Of a DNA stretch of 64,000 nucleotides, positions 1-10,929 are shown piece by piece. Every line of letters begins with the position of its first letter. Within the stretch, counting starts at the first letter, position 1. The notes beneath the pieces were generated by a model. It had not been told where the DNA came from. It worked only from the letters and a program-made list of their open reading frames with translations, and searched no databases. The DNA is from Mauremys mutica (taxonomy: Eukaryota; Chordata; Testudines; Geoemydidae). Made by a program: the position numbers and the translations under genes. Where the stretch lies: positions 49,684,524 to 49,748,523 of the forward strand of contig NC_059082.1 of the NCBI RefSeq assembly GCF_020497125.1. The letters run 5' to 3'.

Positions 1-17
1 TCCAGTTGAGTAGGGGA

Positions 18-66
18 AAGCATCATAGTATGGAGAGCATCATAGTAGAGCATCATAGTATGGAGA
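18..66. repeat. Short tandem repeat, gcatcatagta units
   Basis: Three copies of the 11-mer gcatcatagta are separated by tggaga or ga spacers, giving a small imperfect tandem array. It lies just upstream of a repeat-like GC/purine-rich block. No function is implied. Confidence 0.85.
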
Positions 67-1020
67 CAGGTATGCAGTAACTCCACCTACTTCCCCTGCA
101 CTGAGGCAGTCATGCTGGTCCTAGGAATCTGGTGAAACTTTCAGAGCACTTTGGTCTCTGCATAGGTGTCATGGGGTGTTCTCCGCACACCAGCACTGAA
201 GGGGTTAAGGTGACAAGAGAGCCAATTAGCCATACACTGCACCTGCTGGGCAGAAACATAGCCAGGAGTTGAGGCTGAGGGGCGGGGAGCCTGCCGGAAT
301 GTGAGCCTGCAGTCACACTCCCTGATACAAGGGGCAGAGTCGGAGCCTGACAAAGGCAGTGTAGGAAGCTGTCCAGGGAAGGAGCAGTGAAGTCCAAGAG
401 AGCATAGACCTCAACTGCTGGTTTGAGGGTCCCTGGACTGGAACCTGGAGTAGAGGGTGGGCCCGGTTCCCCTACCAGCCACTGCAGGAGTGGCGCAGTC
501 AGCCCATTAGATATGGAGACTGCATGAGACTTTGTGGAAAGAGACTGGTGAGACCCCGGAAGGGGAGGACAAGTGTGATTTGGCCATAGGGCTAAGCCAG
601 AAAGGAGAAGTGCTGCAGCTCCTGACTAGTGAGAGAGGGGCTGTGGAGTGAGTGACTGAGGCAATGGGCTAAGCGACTGCAGGATGGGGCGCAGAGAGTC
701 GTGAGCTAATTCCCCAGATGAGCCACAAGGAGGAGCTGCTGAGCAGTGAGTAGCAGATCCCGCTACAGCAGAGCAGGGGAAGTTCACCTTTGTGTAGTGG
801 GCAGGCAGAAGAGCAAGATAGGTGGTGCAGAGTTGCTGTGCTGGTCCATGGGGTGAACCTTACCCAGAGCGCTATACAAGAGCTTCAGATGCCAGGACTG
901 ACCCTGGAAACACCTAGTGAGGACAAAGCTCCCTAGTGAGGACAAAGCTTCCGGATGCTTAGGTCACCCTTCAAACAGGCCCTGGGACTACTTCAGGAAG
1001 GAGATGGTCGGCCATATTCT
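67..1020. other. Unclassified purine-rich, repeat-like block
   Basis: No coding exon or RNA gene was recognised. The sequence is rich in gag/gtg runs and has the look of an old LTR-retroelement leader or other interspersed repeat, but I see no terminal repeats, target duplication or protein match. A search against turtle repeat consensus sequences would settle it. Confidence 0.3.
913..950. repeat. Direct tandem duplication, 19-bp period
   Basis: The 18-mer cctagtgaggacaaagct occurs at 913 and again at 932, a simple replication-slippage duplication. Confidence 0.9.
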
Positions 1021-1717
1021 ACCCTCCTTTATACGCATTAAGCCCCACTGATGTTGATGAGCGTGCACTGGGTGTGACTGAGGGCAGGGTTTGCCTAGCA
1101 TTCTGGTCACACTCCCAGGAGTCCCATGGGGGCAAGGCAACATTCACTGCTTTAAGGCTGAGTTCTCTGCAAAATGCTCTTTGTACAAAAGAAAAAAAAG
1201 GTGGGTGGTTTGACCACTTGCTAACCAGAAATGACTCATCAGCTGCAGGCCCCAGGGCCCAGTTGGCTTCCCCAGCAGTGCAGTGGCACAAAATATCCCA
1301 CTCCCTTTGCACCTCTCATCTGTTCTGCACAGGCACTGTGGGCAAAGAGAAGCGGAAGATGGGAGCCAGGGAAGGAAAAAGATAAGGAGGTATTTGGAGG
1401 CTGAAGGTGTGTATGAAAAGTGGAGTGGGAAGAGGAAGGTGGAACATCACAGTCACGTGGGGATTAAACACTCTAGTGACATGGTCTGCTGCAAATATGA
1501 AATAGATGTCATCTCATCCCCTCCCCACCCTCCAGCCGCCCTAGCATTTTAACAGTGTATCAAGGAAGGTGTGAGGCATTACAGAAACACTGGAATCAAG
1601 GGGTGAGGAGAGGAGAATGGGCACATGGATTGGACCTCAATCCTGTAAGATGCTGAATATCCTCCACTTCCATTGGCTTGGGCAGGAGTGGCAGGTGCCA
1701 GATCGGGGGTGTGGCGG
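1021..1717. other. No feature recognised (unique-looking sequence)
   Basis: Short reading frames occur by chance on both strands, but none has splice sites, a recognisable domain or a start context that would support a gene. It ends at the target duplication of the solo LTR. Confidence 0.4.
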
Positions 1718-1839
1718 TGTAGTGAGGCGGCCTGGCTCCCAGCCGCACCTGAGAGGGACGAGCCAGAACAGCCGCCTCAGTGGGAGGAGCCACCACCGCC
1801 TGTCCCCGCCCCCCGGAAGTCAAGGGGCGGGACAGGAAG

Positions 1840-1865
1840 TATAAAGGCCCGGGCCCAGCGCTCAG
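1840..1865 (+). promoter_or_regulatory. TATA box and probable start site of LTR A copy 1
   Basis: TATAAAG follows a GC-rich stretch (ggggcggga, Sp1-like) and is followed by a gctcag motif shared with copy 2, where the box reads CATAAAAG. Spacing fits a Pol II core promoter. I saw no AATAAA polyadenylation signal in this LTR. Confidence 0.6.
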
Positions 1866-1915
1866 TTGCGCCCCGGCCGCTGGAGAGGACAGACGCTGGT
1901 GCCCGAGCTCCTGCT

Positions 1916-2072
1916 GAACCAAGCCTGCCCCGAGCCCGGTACCCTGAGGAGAACTGGCCGAGCCTTCCCCGAGCCCAGTACCCTGAGGAGGACTGGCCGA
2001 GCCTGCCCCGAGCCCGGTATCCTGAGGAGGACTGGCCGAGCCTGCCCCGAGCCCGGTACACAGAGGAGGAGT
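1916..2072 (+). repeat. 39-nt in-frame tandem repeats in LTR A copy 1
   Basis: Three to four units of 39 nt (core ccgagcccggtaccctgag) stand in tandem. The unit length is divisible by three, so copy-number change does not close the frame that continues into the 48-codon ORF. Confidence 0.75.
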
Positions 2073-2107
2073 CGAGCCCACCTGTGCACCCGTCTCCTGA
2101 GGAGCCA

Positions 2108-2254
2108 ATGCTGGTGGACCCCCCTGACGAATCCACAATGATACAGGTACCAATGGAGGGGGAGATTGGAAGTGGCCCGGGGATAGCCGACCCCAGTCTG
2201 GCTGTAGCCGACCCTGAGCCTATGTCAGTGTGTTGCGGCCAGGATCCCCACTGA
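2108..2254 (+). CDS. 48-codon conserved reading frame inside LTR A (copy 1), function unknown
   Basis: The first ATG downstream of the predicted transcription start opens a 48-codon frame ending with the residues [10 protein letters not shown] and a TGA stop. The homologous frame in the other LTR copy (61860-62006) also starts at its first ATG after the TATA-like box, is exactly 48 codons and has no gaps relative to this one. By eye 29 of 48 residues are identical, including the last ten. Upstream, the same frame stays open through 39-nt in-frame repeats encoding about three copies of a 13-residue proline/acid-rich unit (core [11 protein letters not shown]). No family is recognised. It could be a real small protein, the start of a gag-like frame, or conserved leader RNA that is open by chance. 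Confidence 0.4.
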   Translation: MLVDPPDESTMIQVPMEGEIGSGPGIADPSLAVADPEPMSVCCGQDPH

Positions 2255-2399
2255 CTGCAGCGGATCCCCGCCGCTGCTAGGGCCCCGGGCCGGGACGCAG
2301 TGGAGTGGGTGGGCCTGCGTCCCCCCTGCCACCCTCCGCACGGGTGGCAGTCTCCCCCTCACCCCCAACGCTCAGGCTTAGAAACCTGGACTTACCTGT

Positions 2400-2588
2400 T
2401 TGCTGCTCAGCCCTGCCTGAGGGTCTGAGCCCTGTATCTGTTGCTGCCCCGCCCTGAGTTAGGGCTTGGGCTTTATAAACTGAACTGCTGCTCAGCCCTG
2501 CCTGAGGGTCTGAGCCCAGGACTACTGCCTGTTGCCCTGCCCTGATCTAGGGCGTTGACTGTAAGACTGAACTGCTACTCAGCCTCCT
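2400..2588 (+). repeat. Short hairpin-unit array in LTR A copy 1
   Basis: Two to three diverged units of the form gctcagccct...ggtctgagc each have complementary ends (GCTCAG/CTGAGC) that can pair into a small stem-loop. The homologous position in copy 2 has about 15 units. Confidence 0.65.
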
Positions 2589-2674
2589 GTAGTGAGGCAG
2601 CCTGGTTCCCAGGCGCCCCGAAGTCGAAGAGCGACCCCTCACCTGACAAGGGGACCCGCACACGGACCCTTACA

Positions 2675-2939
2675 GGCGGAGATAAACCTGATGCTGAAAA
2701 GGAAAACAAACCACCCAGACAAAACCCAAGCAAACAGGCAAGATGACAGAGACCAAAGCGCACTGGGGATAATGGATGAGCTTCATGAGACATATCCCCA
2801 GCAGGGGTGCGTGGCGACATCAGCAACCACCTGAGAAGAAGGCGAGTGGCCAGGAATGGGCAGCTGAGATTTTTAAACTCTCTTCCCTGCTGCTTGCTTT
2901 TGATAACTAGGATGGTATGTTTCTGTTTTCTAACTAACA
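2675..2939. other. No feature recognised between solo LTR and hAT fragment
   Basis: It begins with the 3' target duplication GGCGG of the LTR. Nothing coding is supported. Confidence 0.4.
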
Positions 2940-3215
2940 CAGGGGTGGACAAACTATGGCCCACAAGCCGTTTTAAGCTGGCCTGCGAGCTGCACCAGCG
3001 GCTTGGCCCTGCTCTGGCGTTCTGAGCGGGGCACTGGGTCGGGGCTGCATCACGTGGCTCCGGAAGCTGGCATGGCCCCACTCCGGCTCCTATGCACTCC
3101 ATTGGGAGCTGCGGGGGCGGTGCCTGCGGATGGGGCAGCGAGCAGAGCCACCTGGCTGAACCTCCGCGTAGGAGCCGGACAAGGGACATGCCACTGCTTC
3201 TGAGAGCCACCTGAG
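2940..3215 (+). mobile_element. hAT-type non-autonomous element, 3' end not found
   Basis: It starts caggggtggacaaactatgg, the same terminus as the hAT elements at 42824 and 46822, followed by a GC-rich body with the shared gggacatgccactgcttc stretch also seen in the 46.8-kb copy. The opposite terminal inverted repeat and target duplication are not visible, so the right end is approximate and the copy is probably truncated. Confidence 0.6.
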
Positions 3216-4344
3216 GTAAGCGCTGCTCGGAGCCTGCGCCCACTGGCCTCTGCACCCACTGGCTCCCCCACCCCCACTGGAGAATGTCCACTCAGCCCCA
3301 ATTTAAATGCCAGACTTTGGTCAAAATGACTCCAGTATTGGTGCTTCTCATCAAGATTTGACCTCACAACTGAAGTTTTCAAAAGCCACAGCTGTTATTT
3401 GGCATGGTTGCAAACAATGGAGGACAACATTTACTACACAGGTAGGGCCTGAATCAAGTGAGTCTCTCCAGCCTCCTGGTTTCTAACCTCAGCATATTAA
3501 GATTAAGCAGCAACGGTCTGACAGTACAAAGAGAACACTATTAAGTGGCTCCATCACATCACTGAAGGGTGCTATCCACTGTTGCATAAGGCTTCCCAGT
3601 TCATTGCACAAATGGGCGCTCGCTCACTTCTCTACCCACTTTCTCACAAGCATTCAGCACCAGCTTCTATCTTGCATACTGCTGCTTTATTCACCCTGGG
3701 AGAATTCCCCCCCTCCCCACACCCAGACAATGGGACCACACACTAGACCTATGCGGTACTTAATCCTTAAGTGGGACTTGTAGTGTGTTGGCCTTGTGTG
3801 ATGGTCCACAGCACAGGGCCTAATTTCACTTGCTGGGCTTAAAATACAAGCTGAGTTTATGAAAGCATCTCACAAGTCACCTCAAGATTCTCCTGCTTCG
3901 CCCCTCCCCACGCTAATGACTGGAGCAAACAGAGGGAGAGAAAATGCTGGTTTGAATCCCAGAGTGCATTTTGATTCAATGGCATTCATGACCCTGTTTC
4001 TGTGAGGGCTAAAGTTCTATGCTGAAAAAAAAAAGGGGGGGGGGCATTTCAGCTCTGATGCTTAACTCTTTGCTGGGAATAGGGACGTACAGAACCAACA
4101 TGGTGCAAACTGTGACTTGTTTGCAATTTGTGAATGATCTGCAGGCGATGGATTAGCTGCTGCAGAAATATGTGCATTATTTCAAACAGCAGTTACCTTT
4201 GAGACTCTCATGCTGTGTTTGCAGACAACTTTGAAAACAGGATAGAAGGTGATTTTTGTCAAATAAATTATTCACTGCAAATTATTTACTAATGACAGAG
4301 CTTGCTTTTCTCTGGGTACCTTTATGGGCCACGTCACCACAGGA
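3216..4344. other. Unique-looking non-coding sequence
   Basis: No exon, RNA gene or clear repeat was found. A run of ten A then ten G lies near 4025-4045. Confidence 0.4.
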
Positions 4345-4640
4345 TGTGAGCACCTCACAGTCATTAATGAATGTATCCTCATAACATCAGGAAGGCAGGG
4401 AAGTGTTATCCCCATTTTACAGAGGGGGAATTGAGGATCTGCAATTAAGGCCCAGGTTATCAAAGGTATTTCAATTCCTAACTTCCATTGAAATCAGTGG
4501 AAGTTAGGAGCCTAAATTCCTTTGTGATCTGGGTCTAAGTGATTTGCCCAAGGTAATAGAGGGAGTCTGGGGCAGAGCGGAAACCAAATCACCTGGCTCC
4601 TACTTCAGTACCTTAGCCCCAGAGATTCTCAACCTGGGGG
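4345..4640 (+). repeat. MIR-like SINE, split by a MITE
   Basis: The stretches attttacagagggggaattg and aagtgatttgcccaaggtaa followed by ggcagagc and acctggctcctacttcag are the conserved core and tail of MIR-type CORE-SINEs. The copy is interrupted by the small foldback element at 4449-4535; removing that insert and one TAA restores the expected MIR order. Confidence 0.7.
4449..4535. mobile_element. 87-bp foldback MITE (TAA target duplication)
   Basis: The ends ggcccaggttatcaaagg and cctttgtgatctgggtc are inverted relative to each other, and an inner stem cctaacttcca/tggaagttagg completes a near-full-length foldback. TAA flanks both sides (4446-4448, 4536-4538), as expected for Harbinger-type insertions. 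A related foldback lies at 10773-10882. Confidence 0.65.
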
Positions 4641-5593
4641 TTCAGAACAGGGGTCAAGAGGATTGCAGCTAGATGGAAGGGGACCCTGGCTAGATGGGAG
4701 GGGATTCCAAGGTGATCTTGGTATGGAAAATGGTGTTCCAGTAGGTAAACAGCTAACCCTACTGCCTTAACATAAAGCCCCCGCTTTCAGTGAGTGGTGA
4801 GAGGAGGGGGAGGGAGTTCAGCACTAACACAAGAGCCTCCTTGGTTTCTGGACTGCAGTTCCTCTTTCCCACATTTGTTTAACACAAACCTAGTTTCCAG
4901 GAGCCTGATCCTGAATCGCTTATTAAGGCAAAACTCTGTTGGAAAAGCCAGTGGGAGTGTAGCCGGAACGAAGAGCTCAGGCTCGGGCCCTACTGTGTGT
5001 TAGCATTTGGCAATCCTGAGCGGCACAAAGCAGCATTGCACACTGGAGCAGACCGCAAGTGCAGTGTCAAAGTCCAATTCCATACAGCTAATTCAATAAG
5101 TCACAGATACCATTACTTCATAAGGCAGAGAGACTCCAAAGTTATTAGGAGAATTGGGAGGGGGAGAGGAAAAGTTGAAATGGAGAAGGGAGAGAGACAG
5201 GGCGGGTGGAGAGGGGGGAGCTAAGACAAGCAGCAGAACAAAACATCCCATAAATCATGAGAAGCTGCTGAAATACCAGAACAAATGACCCCCTAGCTTG
5301 GCCATTGTTCCTGAGTGATGGCTTAAAACGTTCCCAGTCCAGACAAAGTGCCTCCAGGTTTGTTTCAACACTGTGCCTGCCCCATTCAGAGCAGTGCATG
5401 CACTGCTCAGCATGATCAGCAGCCCTGAGATTCTGGGGAAGGCCTATGTGGTTTAGGAATAGTGGCTGAGATTTGCAAAGCCATTCCCATTAATTTAATG
5501 GGCTTTGGGCATCCTCAGCTCTAAGCCTGCTTTGAAAATCTCATGTGACAGGAACACTCTCACCAGTCACAGGTTTAACCAAAGCACCTGCAC
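4641..5593. other. Unique-looking non-coding sequence with a purine tract
   Basis: No coding exon is supported. A purine-only-rich stretch (gagag/ggga) occupies about 5140-5225. The region ends at the target duplication of the hAT element. Confidence 0.4.
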
Positions 5594-6813
5594 CAGGGCT
5601 GGATTACCCAATAGACTAAGCATGTGCTTAGGGCACCAGCAAGGCAGGGGGCACCAAAAAAAAGAGATGATTTTTTGAAAAAAATTGACATTTGATATTT
5701 CAAAAAAAGCACCGAAGTAATCAGCATGGGAAAAATCAGAACTTTGTTAGACTTCCTTACACTCCACTCCACACTCTTCCTCTGTTGTTCTGTTCTCTTT
5801 TTATTTACTCATCCCCACCTGTAACTGATCATCCTACTCCTGGTGGTAAAACAGGTGTGGATGTGTCAGAAACTGAACCTGCTCATGCCTCAACACACCG
5901 ATGGGCAGTTCTTAAAACATATTTGGGCAATGATCGTGTGTTGAAATCTCTTTCTAATACTCGCTGGGAGGCACATGCAGTGCCAACAAGTGCAATTCTG
6001 GAGTCCTACTCAAAGATTGTGGATACATTAGAAAGTATAGCTGAAGACCGATCACAAAAGGGAGAAACTACATGAGAGGCAGAAAACATTGCAAACAAGA
6101 TGCAAGAACTAGAGTTTGTATTCATATTGACCATGTGGAATGAAATTTTACAACACTTTTACCACACAAGTCAAGCTCTCCAAGAAAAAGAATTGGATTT
6201 GAAAACATGTGCACACCTTTGTCAATCATTAGCAGACCACTTACACACTTTGAGGAATGATTTCGAAAGATTTGAAGACATATCAAAAGAGAGCTTGCCT
6301 GATACTAATTACAAAGAAGCCCAGTCCCGTAAGTGAATCAGGAAAAAACAAGCAAATGATAGCAGTGCAACAGAAACAGCATTGAATCCTAGAGACAAAT
6401 TTTGCATATCTACTTACTATGCTATAATTGATACACTTGAAACTCATATGAAGAGGAGAGGTGAAATGTACAAAGAAGTATCAAGTAGATTTTCTTTTCT
6501 AAATGATATGGACTTATCTGATGAACACTATTCACAAGGTTCCCAAAAGCTAGTTGACTCTACCCTGTTGACTTGAATATGAATCTCTGCGGAGAAGTAC
6601 GGCAGTTCCACTGTTATATGCGCGCAAAGTTTAATGAAACAGGAAAAATGAAATTCAGTCACATTGATCTTCATGACACAATATTGAAAGGCGGAATACA
6701 ATGTGTATTTCCAAATGTAGAGATCGCACTATGTATTTTTCTAACATTGATGATTACTAACTGCTCTGCAGAATGCTTTTTCTCAGCTGAAAAGAATAAA
6801 AAACCCTCAGAAA

Positions 6814-7940
6814 CAGGGCCGGCTCTACTGTTTTCGCCGCCCCAAGCAGCGCGCTGAATTGCCGCCGTGGACGGCGGGGCAAGTCCGTTAGGGCGGCATG
6901 TGCGTGACTTTACTTTCCCCTCAGCCCCGACCTCCTCCTGCCACCCGCGTGCCCCAACTCTCCCAGGTCGGACGGGGCACTTAGCGGGGCGACATGCGGA
7001 GCCCAGCGCACGCCACTGACCTGCCAGGACCGAGCTCGAGCTCCCCATGACAAACTCTTGGAAACCCCCACCCAACCCACTCGGTGCCGTTGCAACTCGT
7101 CTGACCAGCGCACCCGGCCGTGGGAGGAATGTTCCGGCTTCAGGAAGGGCCGGCCTAGAACGGGGCAGGGAGTGGTACCCGGCCCCCGGGGGGAGCTACA
7201 CGGGGGTAACACATGTCCCCTGCCCCTCCCCCCATCAGGCCCAGGTCGCCCAAGGGGACGCCTCTCCCTCCAGCCGTGCCCGGCCCAGGCTGACCTGTTA
7301 CTCTGCGAGGCTGCTGTGGGTTGGCGCCAGCTGGCCACCCACAGGCGCTGCCTGAGTTACACGGGACCCCGGCACTCTCCCGACTGAGCTGCGGCCCAGC
7401 GCTGGTGCATGTGGAGTGTCCGTGCTCCTATCTCCACGGGCCCTGCTCGGTCCGCTGGGGACGGCTTGGGAGGAGCCGGCTCTGAACCTGGCCCCAGACC
7501 CCACTGGGCTGGACGCTTGCAACTGGCTATGGCAGGGGTATTGTGCTAGGCTCTGCAGCCTCCACTGCTGGCCGCCAGGGCCGGCTCTACTGTTTTTGCC
7601 CCCCAAGCAGTGCGCCAAATTGCCGCCGCGGACGGCGGGGGCAGTCTGTGTACTGTTAGGGTGGCACTTGCATTTCTGCAGCGGCGGCAATTCGGTGGCA
7701 GCTTCTGTCTTCAGACGGAAGAAAGAAGGAGTGCCGCCACGGACAGATGAACATAGAAGCTGCTGCCGAATTGCTGCCGCCGCCGAAACGCGCGTGCCGC
7801 CCTAACAGCACACAGACTGCCCCCGCAGTCCAGCAGCAATTCGGCGCGCTGCTTGGGGGCAAAAACATACAGACTGCCGCCCCTTGTAGATTTCCGCCCC
7901 AAGCACCTGCTTGGGATGCTAGTGCCTGGAGCCGGCCCTG
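6814..7940 (+). mobile_element. Non-autonomous hAT inserted in the transposase
   Basis: It starts cagggccggctctactg and ends gtgcctggagccggccctg, inverted termini, with 8-bp flanks ctcagaaa (6806-6813) and ctcagaga (7941-7948) matching at 7 of 8. The interior is GC-rich with no recognisable protein. The 5' terminus recurs at about 7575, so this is either two related elements, one inside the other, or one with a duplicated end. Confidence 0.85.
7575..7940. repeat. Foldback segment inside the nested hAT
   Basis: The beginning cagggccggctctactgttt followed by gccccccaagcagtgcgcc is matched in inverted orientation by ggcgcgctgcttgggggc near 7842-7860 and by the ggagccggccctg terminus, so the 366 bp can fold back nearly completely. 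Confidence 0.7.
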
Positions 7941-8226
7941 CTCAGAGAACAACAATGTGTCAGGACAGACTTGATTCACTTTCTCTATTGTGTATGGAAG
8001 CGGACATGCTTCGTCGAGTCAGCTTCGATGAACTTATCCAGAATTTTGCAATCAGAAAATCTAGAAAGAAGCTATTTTAATTTCAGCATATGTGTAAGTT
8101 TTGTGTCATTTCAAAAAATAAAATTTTATTTTACGGTATAGTATTGTTTTTATTTTGAATTACATATGGGGGGGCACCATAATCATTTCAGTGCTTAGGG
8201 CCTCTAAAGGTCTTAATAAGGCCCTG

Positions 8227-9000
8227 CCCTGCACATACCCCAGACCCACACATATGCCCCTCCCCACCCCCTCTTTAATGATCAAGGGCTGTTCTTTTCC
8301 ACCCACCTCTAGTTATTTTTTCCCATCTCTTTGGCTAAGGTCTTCTTAGGAGCTTGAAAATAAAAACAAGTTTAAGTCTCATCTCACTTACCCTCGTGTA
8401 AATCAGGAATACTAGGCTATGACAATGAAAACACACTGGTCACTTCCATGTTGAGTGAGAGTCATTTTCACATTCTGGTTCTCATGCCTCAGCCCAAAGT
8501 TGCAGTTGTGGAGGTCACATACTGCAAGGGAATATTTAAACCCAAAGAGAAAGTCTACAGCATTACAGAATTTGAAACTGAATCATAAATATGTTTCCAT
8601 TAAAAGCCTTTTGCTTTTTAACCAAACCAAAAACTTGGGCCTGATCTACCTGCCAACAATAATGCAATGACAGCTGGCTCCTCTATGGTGCCTGGAAAGG
8701 GGCTGGTACTGCAGAGAGACACTGCTCCATGCTGGAGCTCCGGGATGCACCTTGCCAAAAGCAGGCCTGGTATCTCTAAGGGCTCTAGTGCAGAGGGAAC
8801 ACAGCCACCCTTTTTAGGTCCTACCCACACTACAACGTTCAGGACCAGCTATACTTGCCAGAGGCTAGTGCTTTTGTGGATGCTAGCCCTGCACAGTCCT
8901 TGTGCTCAGCGGAATGCACAATATGCAAGTCTACCTGGTCTCTATGTAGGGGCATAATGGGGAAACCTTCTTGCCTCTTTTCCCCAGTCATATGGGGCAG
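8227..9000. other. Unique-looking non-coding sequence
   Basis: No exon or RNA gene is supported. The first 8 bp are the hAT target duplication. Confidence 0.4.
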
Positions 9001-9150
9001 GCACAATCCAACCCTCTATAAGCTTCAACGTCTAGGTTTCCTTATTATCCTCATTTTACAAACAGGAGGAACTGAGGAACAGAGATTAAGTGATTTACCA
9101 ATGCACAGCCAGGAACTGAACCCAAATCTCCTGTTCTTCTAATCACTAGA
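9001..9150 (+). repeat. MIR-like SINE
   Basis: The order cctcattttacaaacagg, aactgaggaacagagattaa and gaactgaacccaaatctcc matches the conserved body of MIR-type SINEs in sense orientation. Confidence 0.75.
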
Positions 9151-9289
9151 CAACATCCTCTCATCAGTGATCCTTTAACTGCTTGCAATGGGCTGCCAAA
9201 ATGCAGAGCAAAGATACATGGGAAAGTGTGGAATGTACAGTATTTTTACTAAAATAGCTTAGAATAAGCTAGTCTCACAATACATTACA

Positions 9290-9560
9290 GTGAGGCTCCC
9301 CAACATGAAAAACGTGAGAAAGAAGTGGAGAGAAGGGGGGAGTGATTAGAAAAAAAGGGAAAGAAACAAACCGGGGAGATATGCAAAACAACCAGAGGAA
9401 ATGAGCAGGAAAGGAAAAGCAGAGAGGGAAGAGAAGCAGAAAGAAGCCGAGGTTAAAGAGAGACAAGTAACAAAGAAAAAACGGAAAAGGAGAGAGTGAA
9501 TTAATGAAAGATGAACCAAATCAAATGGAACTGAAAGATACAAGCTCAGAGCATGAAAAA
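9290..9560. repeat. A/G-rich purine tract
   Basis: About 270 bp is dominated by gaga, aaag and ggaaa motifs on the plus strand. It is low-complexity sequence; the open frames on the minus strand here reflect composition, not coding. Confidence 0.7.
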
Positions 9561-10684
9561 AAGAAGAATCGAACGAGATGAAGCTGAGACAAAGGCACTA
9601 GAATTTCTGATGAAGTCCCTCACAAGAGGGTGTTAAAGAGACAAGCTGAACACAGACATTGTTATGGATTAAAAGCTGGTTAAGAGATGATGTAAAATAG
9701 AGAAATAACTGATAATTTCTAAGTGTGCAAAAAATTAAAAGTGATCTGTGGCAAAGCGATAAAATTGGTGTTTTGGGGAAGATTTCTGCTTGTTTTTATT
9801 TAACCTTAGAAATATCAAGAATGTCAAATTTTGTCATCTCCGGTTTGCTAGAGGACTCATTGAACGTGTTAGAAGTGGGATGTTTATTTTCTCAGTCCTT
9901 ACTTGAGTAGGAGAAAGTGCTGAATCTTTAACAAAGAGACCTTTTCTCCCATGTGTTGCTTGGTCACTGGAGTTAAACAGGTATTACAAACAAACAGAAA
10001 TCAATGAGTTATAAACCGTCTCACTGAAAATCCCTTCCTCTCTCAATTTCCTAGCTTTCACTCTCTTCAAACCTGTGATACCACAATCTTACAATTTCTC
10101 CAGCTGCCCATACAATCCTTCAGCACAACAGACCTGAATTTCTAATATAAGAAATAAGCAGGGAAAGAATAATTTTAAAAATAAAAACACTGTTCAGGCC
10201 TTCTTTATATATCCTACAAAAGCCACTACATGGATATTCCACTCTCTGCATTACCCCTCCCCCTGAACATCAGACTGCCCCACAACCAGCCTGGCCTCTG
10301 AAGCATTAAGTATTGGGATCTGCCAGGAGCAAGATCCCAGACGAGAAGGACCAGCGGTCTGAGGCAGTATGGCATATTCATAGGTCCCTCACAGAAGGAA
10401 CTTTGTGGGACCAGCTTAAAAAAATAGCCTAAAAAAGTCTAATAATGAAGTACTTATATTAGTAAATAACATATGAATGAAATAAGTGTTTTCTCAATAC
10501 TTCATTCCTCACCCCCTTTTTCTTAACAAGTAGAACATAGCAGGTATCGTGTAGTTACGGCTAAACTCAGGAGCAAAATCTTGTTTCACTTGCTTTTTAG
10601 AGTACATAAATATGTGCTGCCTAAATAAAGCGTGTACTGTGCCACAGAACCAACATGGACTATTGATGTTTTGCATCTCATGGA
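9561..10684. other. Unique-looking AT-rich sequence
   Basis: No supported gene or classified repeat. Confidence 0.4.
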
Positions 10685-10772
10685 CACAGGGCGAGGGGAG
10701 GCAAGCGAGCTGGGTTCTAGACCCTCCTCAGACGCTGACTGCCTGTGTGATCTTGGGGGCTAATCACCAAGG

Positions 10773-10882
10773 GGCAGATATTTAAAGGTATTTAGGCATC
10801 TAATGGAATTTTCCAAAGCACCTAGGTGCCTAGCTCCTATTGAAATAATTGAGTTTTAGAAACCTAAATTCCTTTGAAAATC
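10773..10882. mobile_element. Foldback MITE related to the one at 4449
   Basis: gatatttaaaggtatttagg at the left pairs with cctaaattcctttgaaaatc at the right. The motif layout matches the 87-bp element at 4449-4535. Confidence 0.55.
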
Positions 10883-10929
10883 GGAACTTGGGTGCCTATT
10901 CTTCTGGGTGCTCAGCTTCTGACATTTAG

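Larger units (their letters stand above)
1718..2674 (+). mobile_element. Solo LTR, family A, copy 1
   Basis: This 957-bp unit begins TGTAGTGAGG and ends CCCTTACA, so it has LTR-type TG...CA ends, and is flanked by a perfect 5-bp target duplication GGCGG (1713-1717 and 2675-2679). A TATAAAG box lies at 1840-1846 and the likely transcription start is near gctcagttgcg about 20-25 bp downstream. The head (1718 onward) recurs near the 3' end (2589 onward, about 25 of 27 bases), so the LTR carries subterminal direct repeats. A second copy lies at 61440-62978. Internal retroelement genes are absent, consistent with LTR-LTR recombination. An alternative is a short-LTR non-autonomous element whose terminal repeats are the subterminal repeats. 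Its assignment to Gypsy or endogenous retrovirus is unknown. Confidence 0.8.
5845..8080 (+). pseudogene. hAT transposase remnant (broken)
   Basis: One frame from about 5845 encodes THRWAVLK, LSNTRWEAH and a helical region typical of the catalytic core of hAT transposases of the zinc-finger MYM-like/DUF4371 group. It contains in-frame TGA codons at about 6073 and 6334, then shifts frame near 6570 into a segment with SAECFFSAEKN. After the 6814-7940 insertion the frame resumes with QDRLDSLSLLCMEADMLRR, the C-terminal hAT dimerisation segment, ending with a stop at 8078-8080. Function as a transposase is lost: two nonsense codons, at least two frameshifts, a 1.1-kb insertion and no N-terminal zinc finger. 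Confidence 0.8.
5594..8226 (+). mobile_element. hAT DNA transposon with decayed transposase
   Basis: The element starts cagggctggattaccc and ends aataaggccctg, with 8-bp flanks acctgcac (5586-5593) and ccctgcac (8227-8234) that agree at 7 of 8 positions. The first six bases of the ends are inverted (CAGGGC). It encodes a hAT-family transposase remnant and is split at 6806-6813 by a second hAT-type insertion. The N-terminal DNA-binding region of the transposase is not seen, so the copy had probably lost part of its 5' half before the insertion. Confidence 0.85.

Noticed and set aside
1777..2153. Long minus-strand frames across LTR A copy 1.
   Set aside because: They mirror the 39-nt tandem repeats on the opposite strand; GC-rich tandem sequence is open in several frames.
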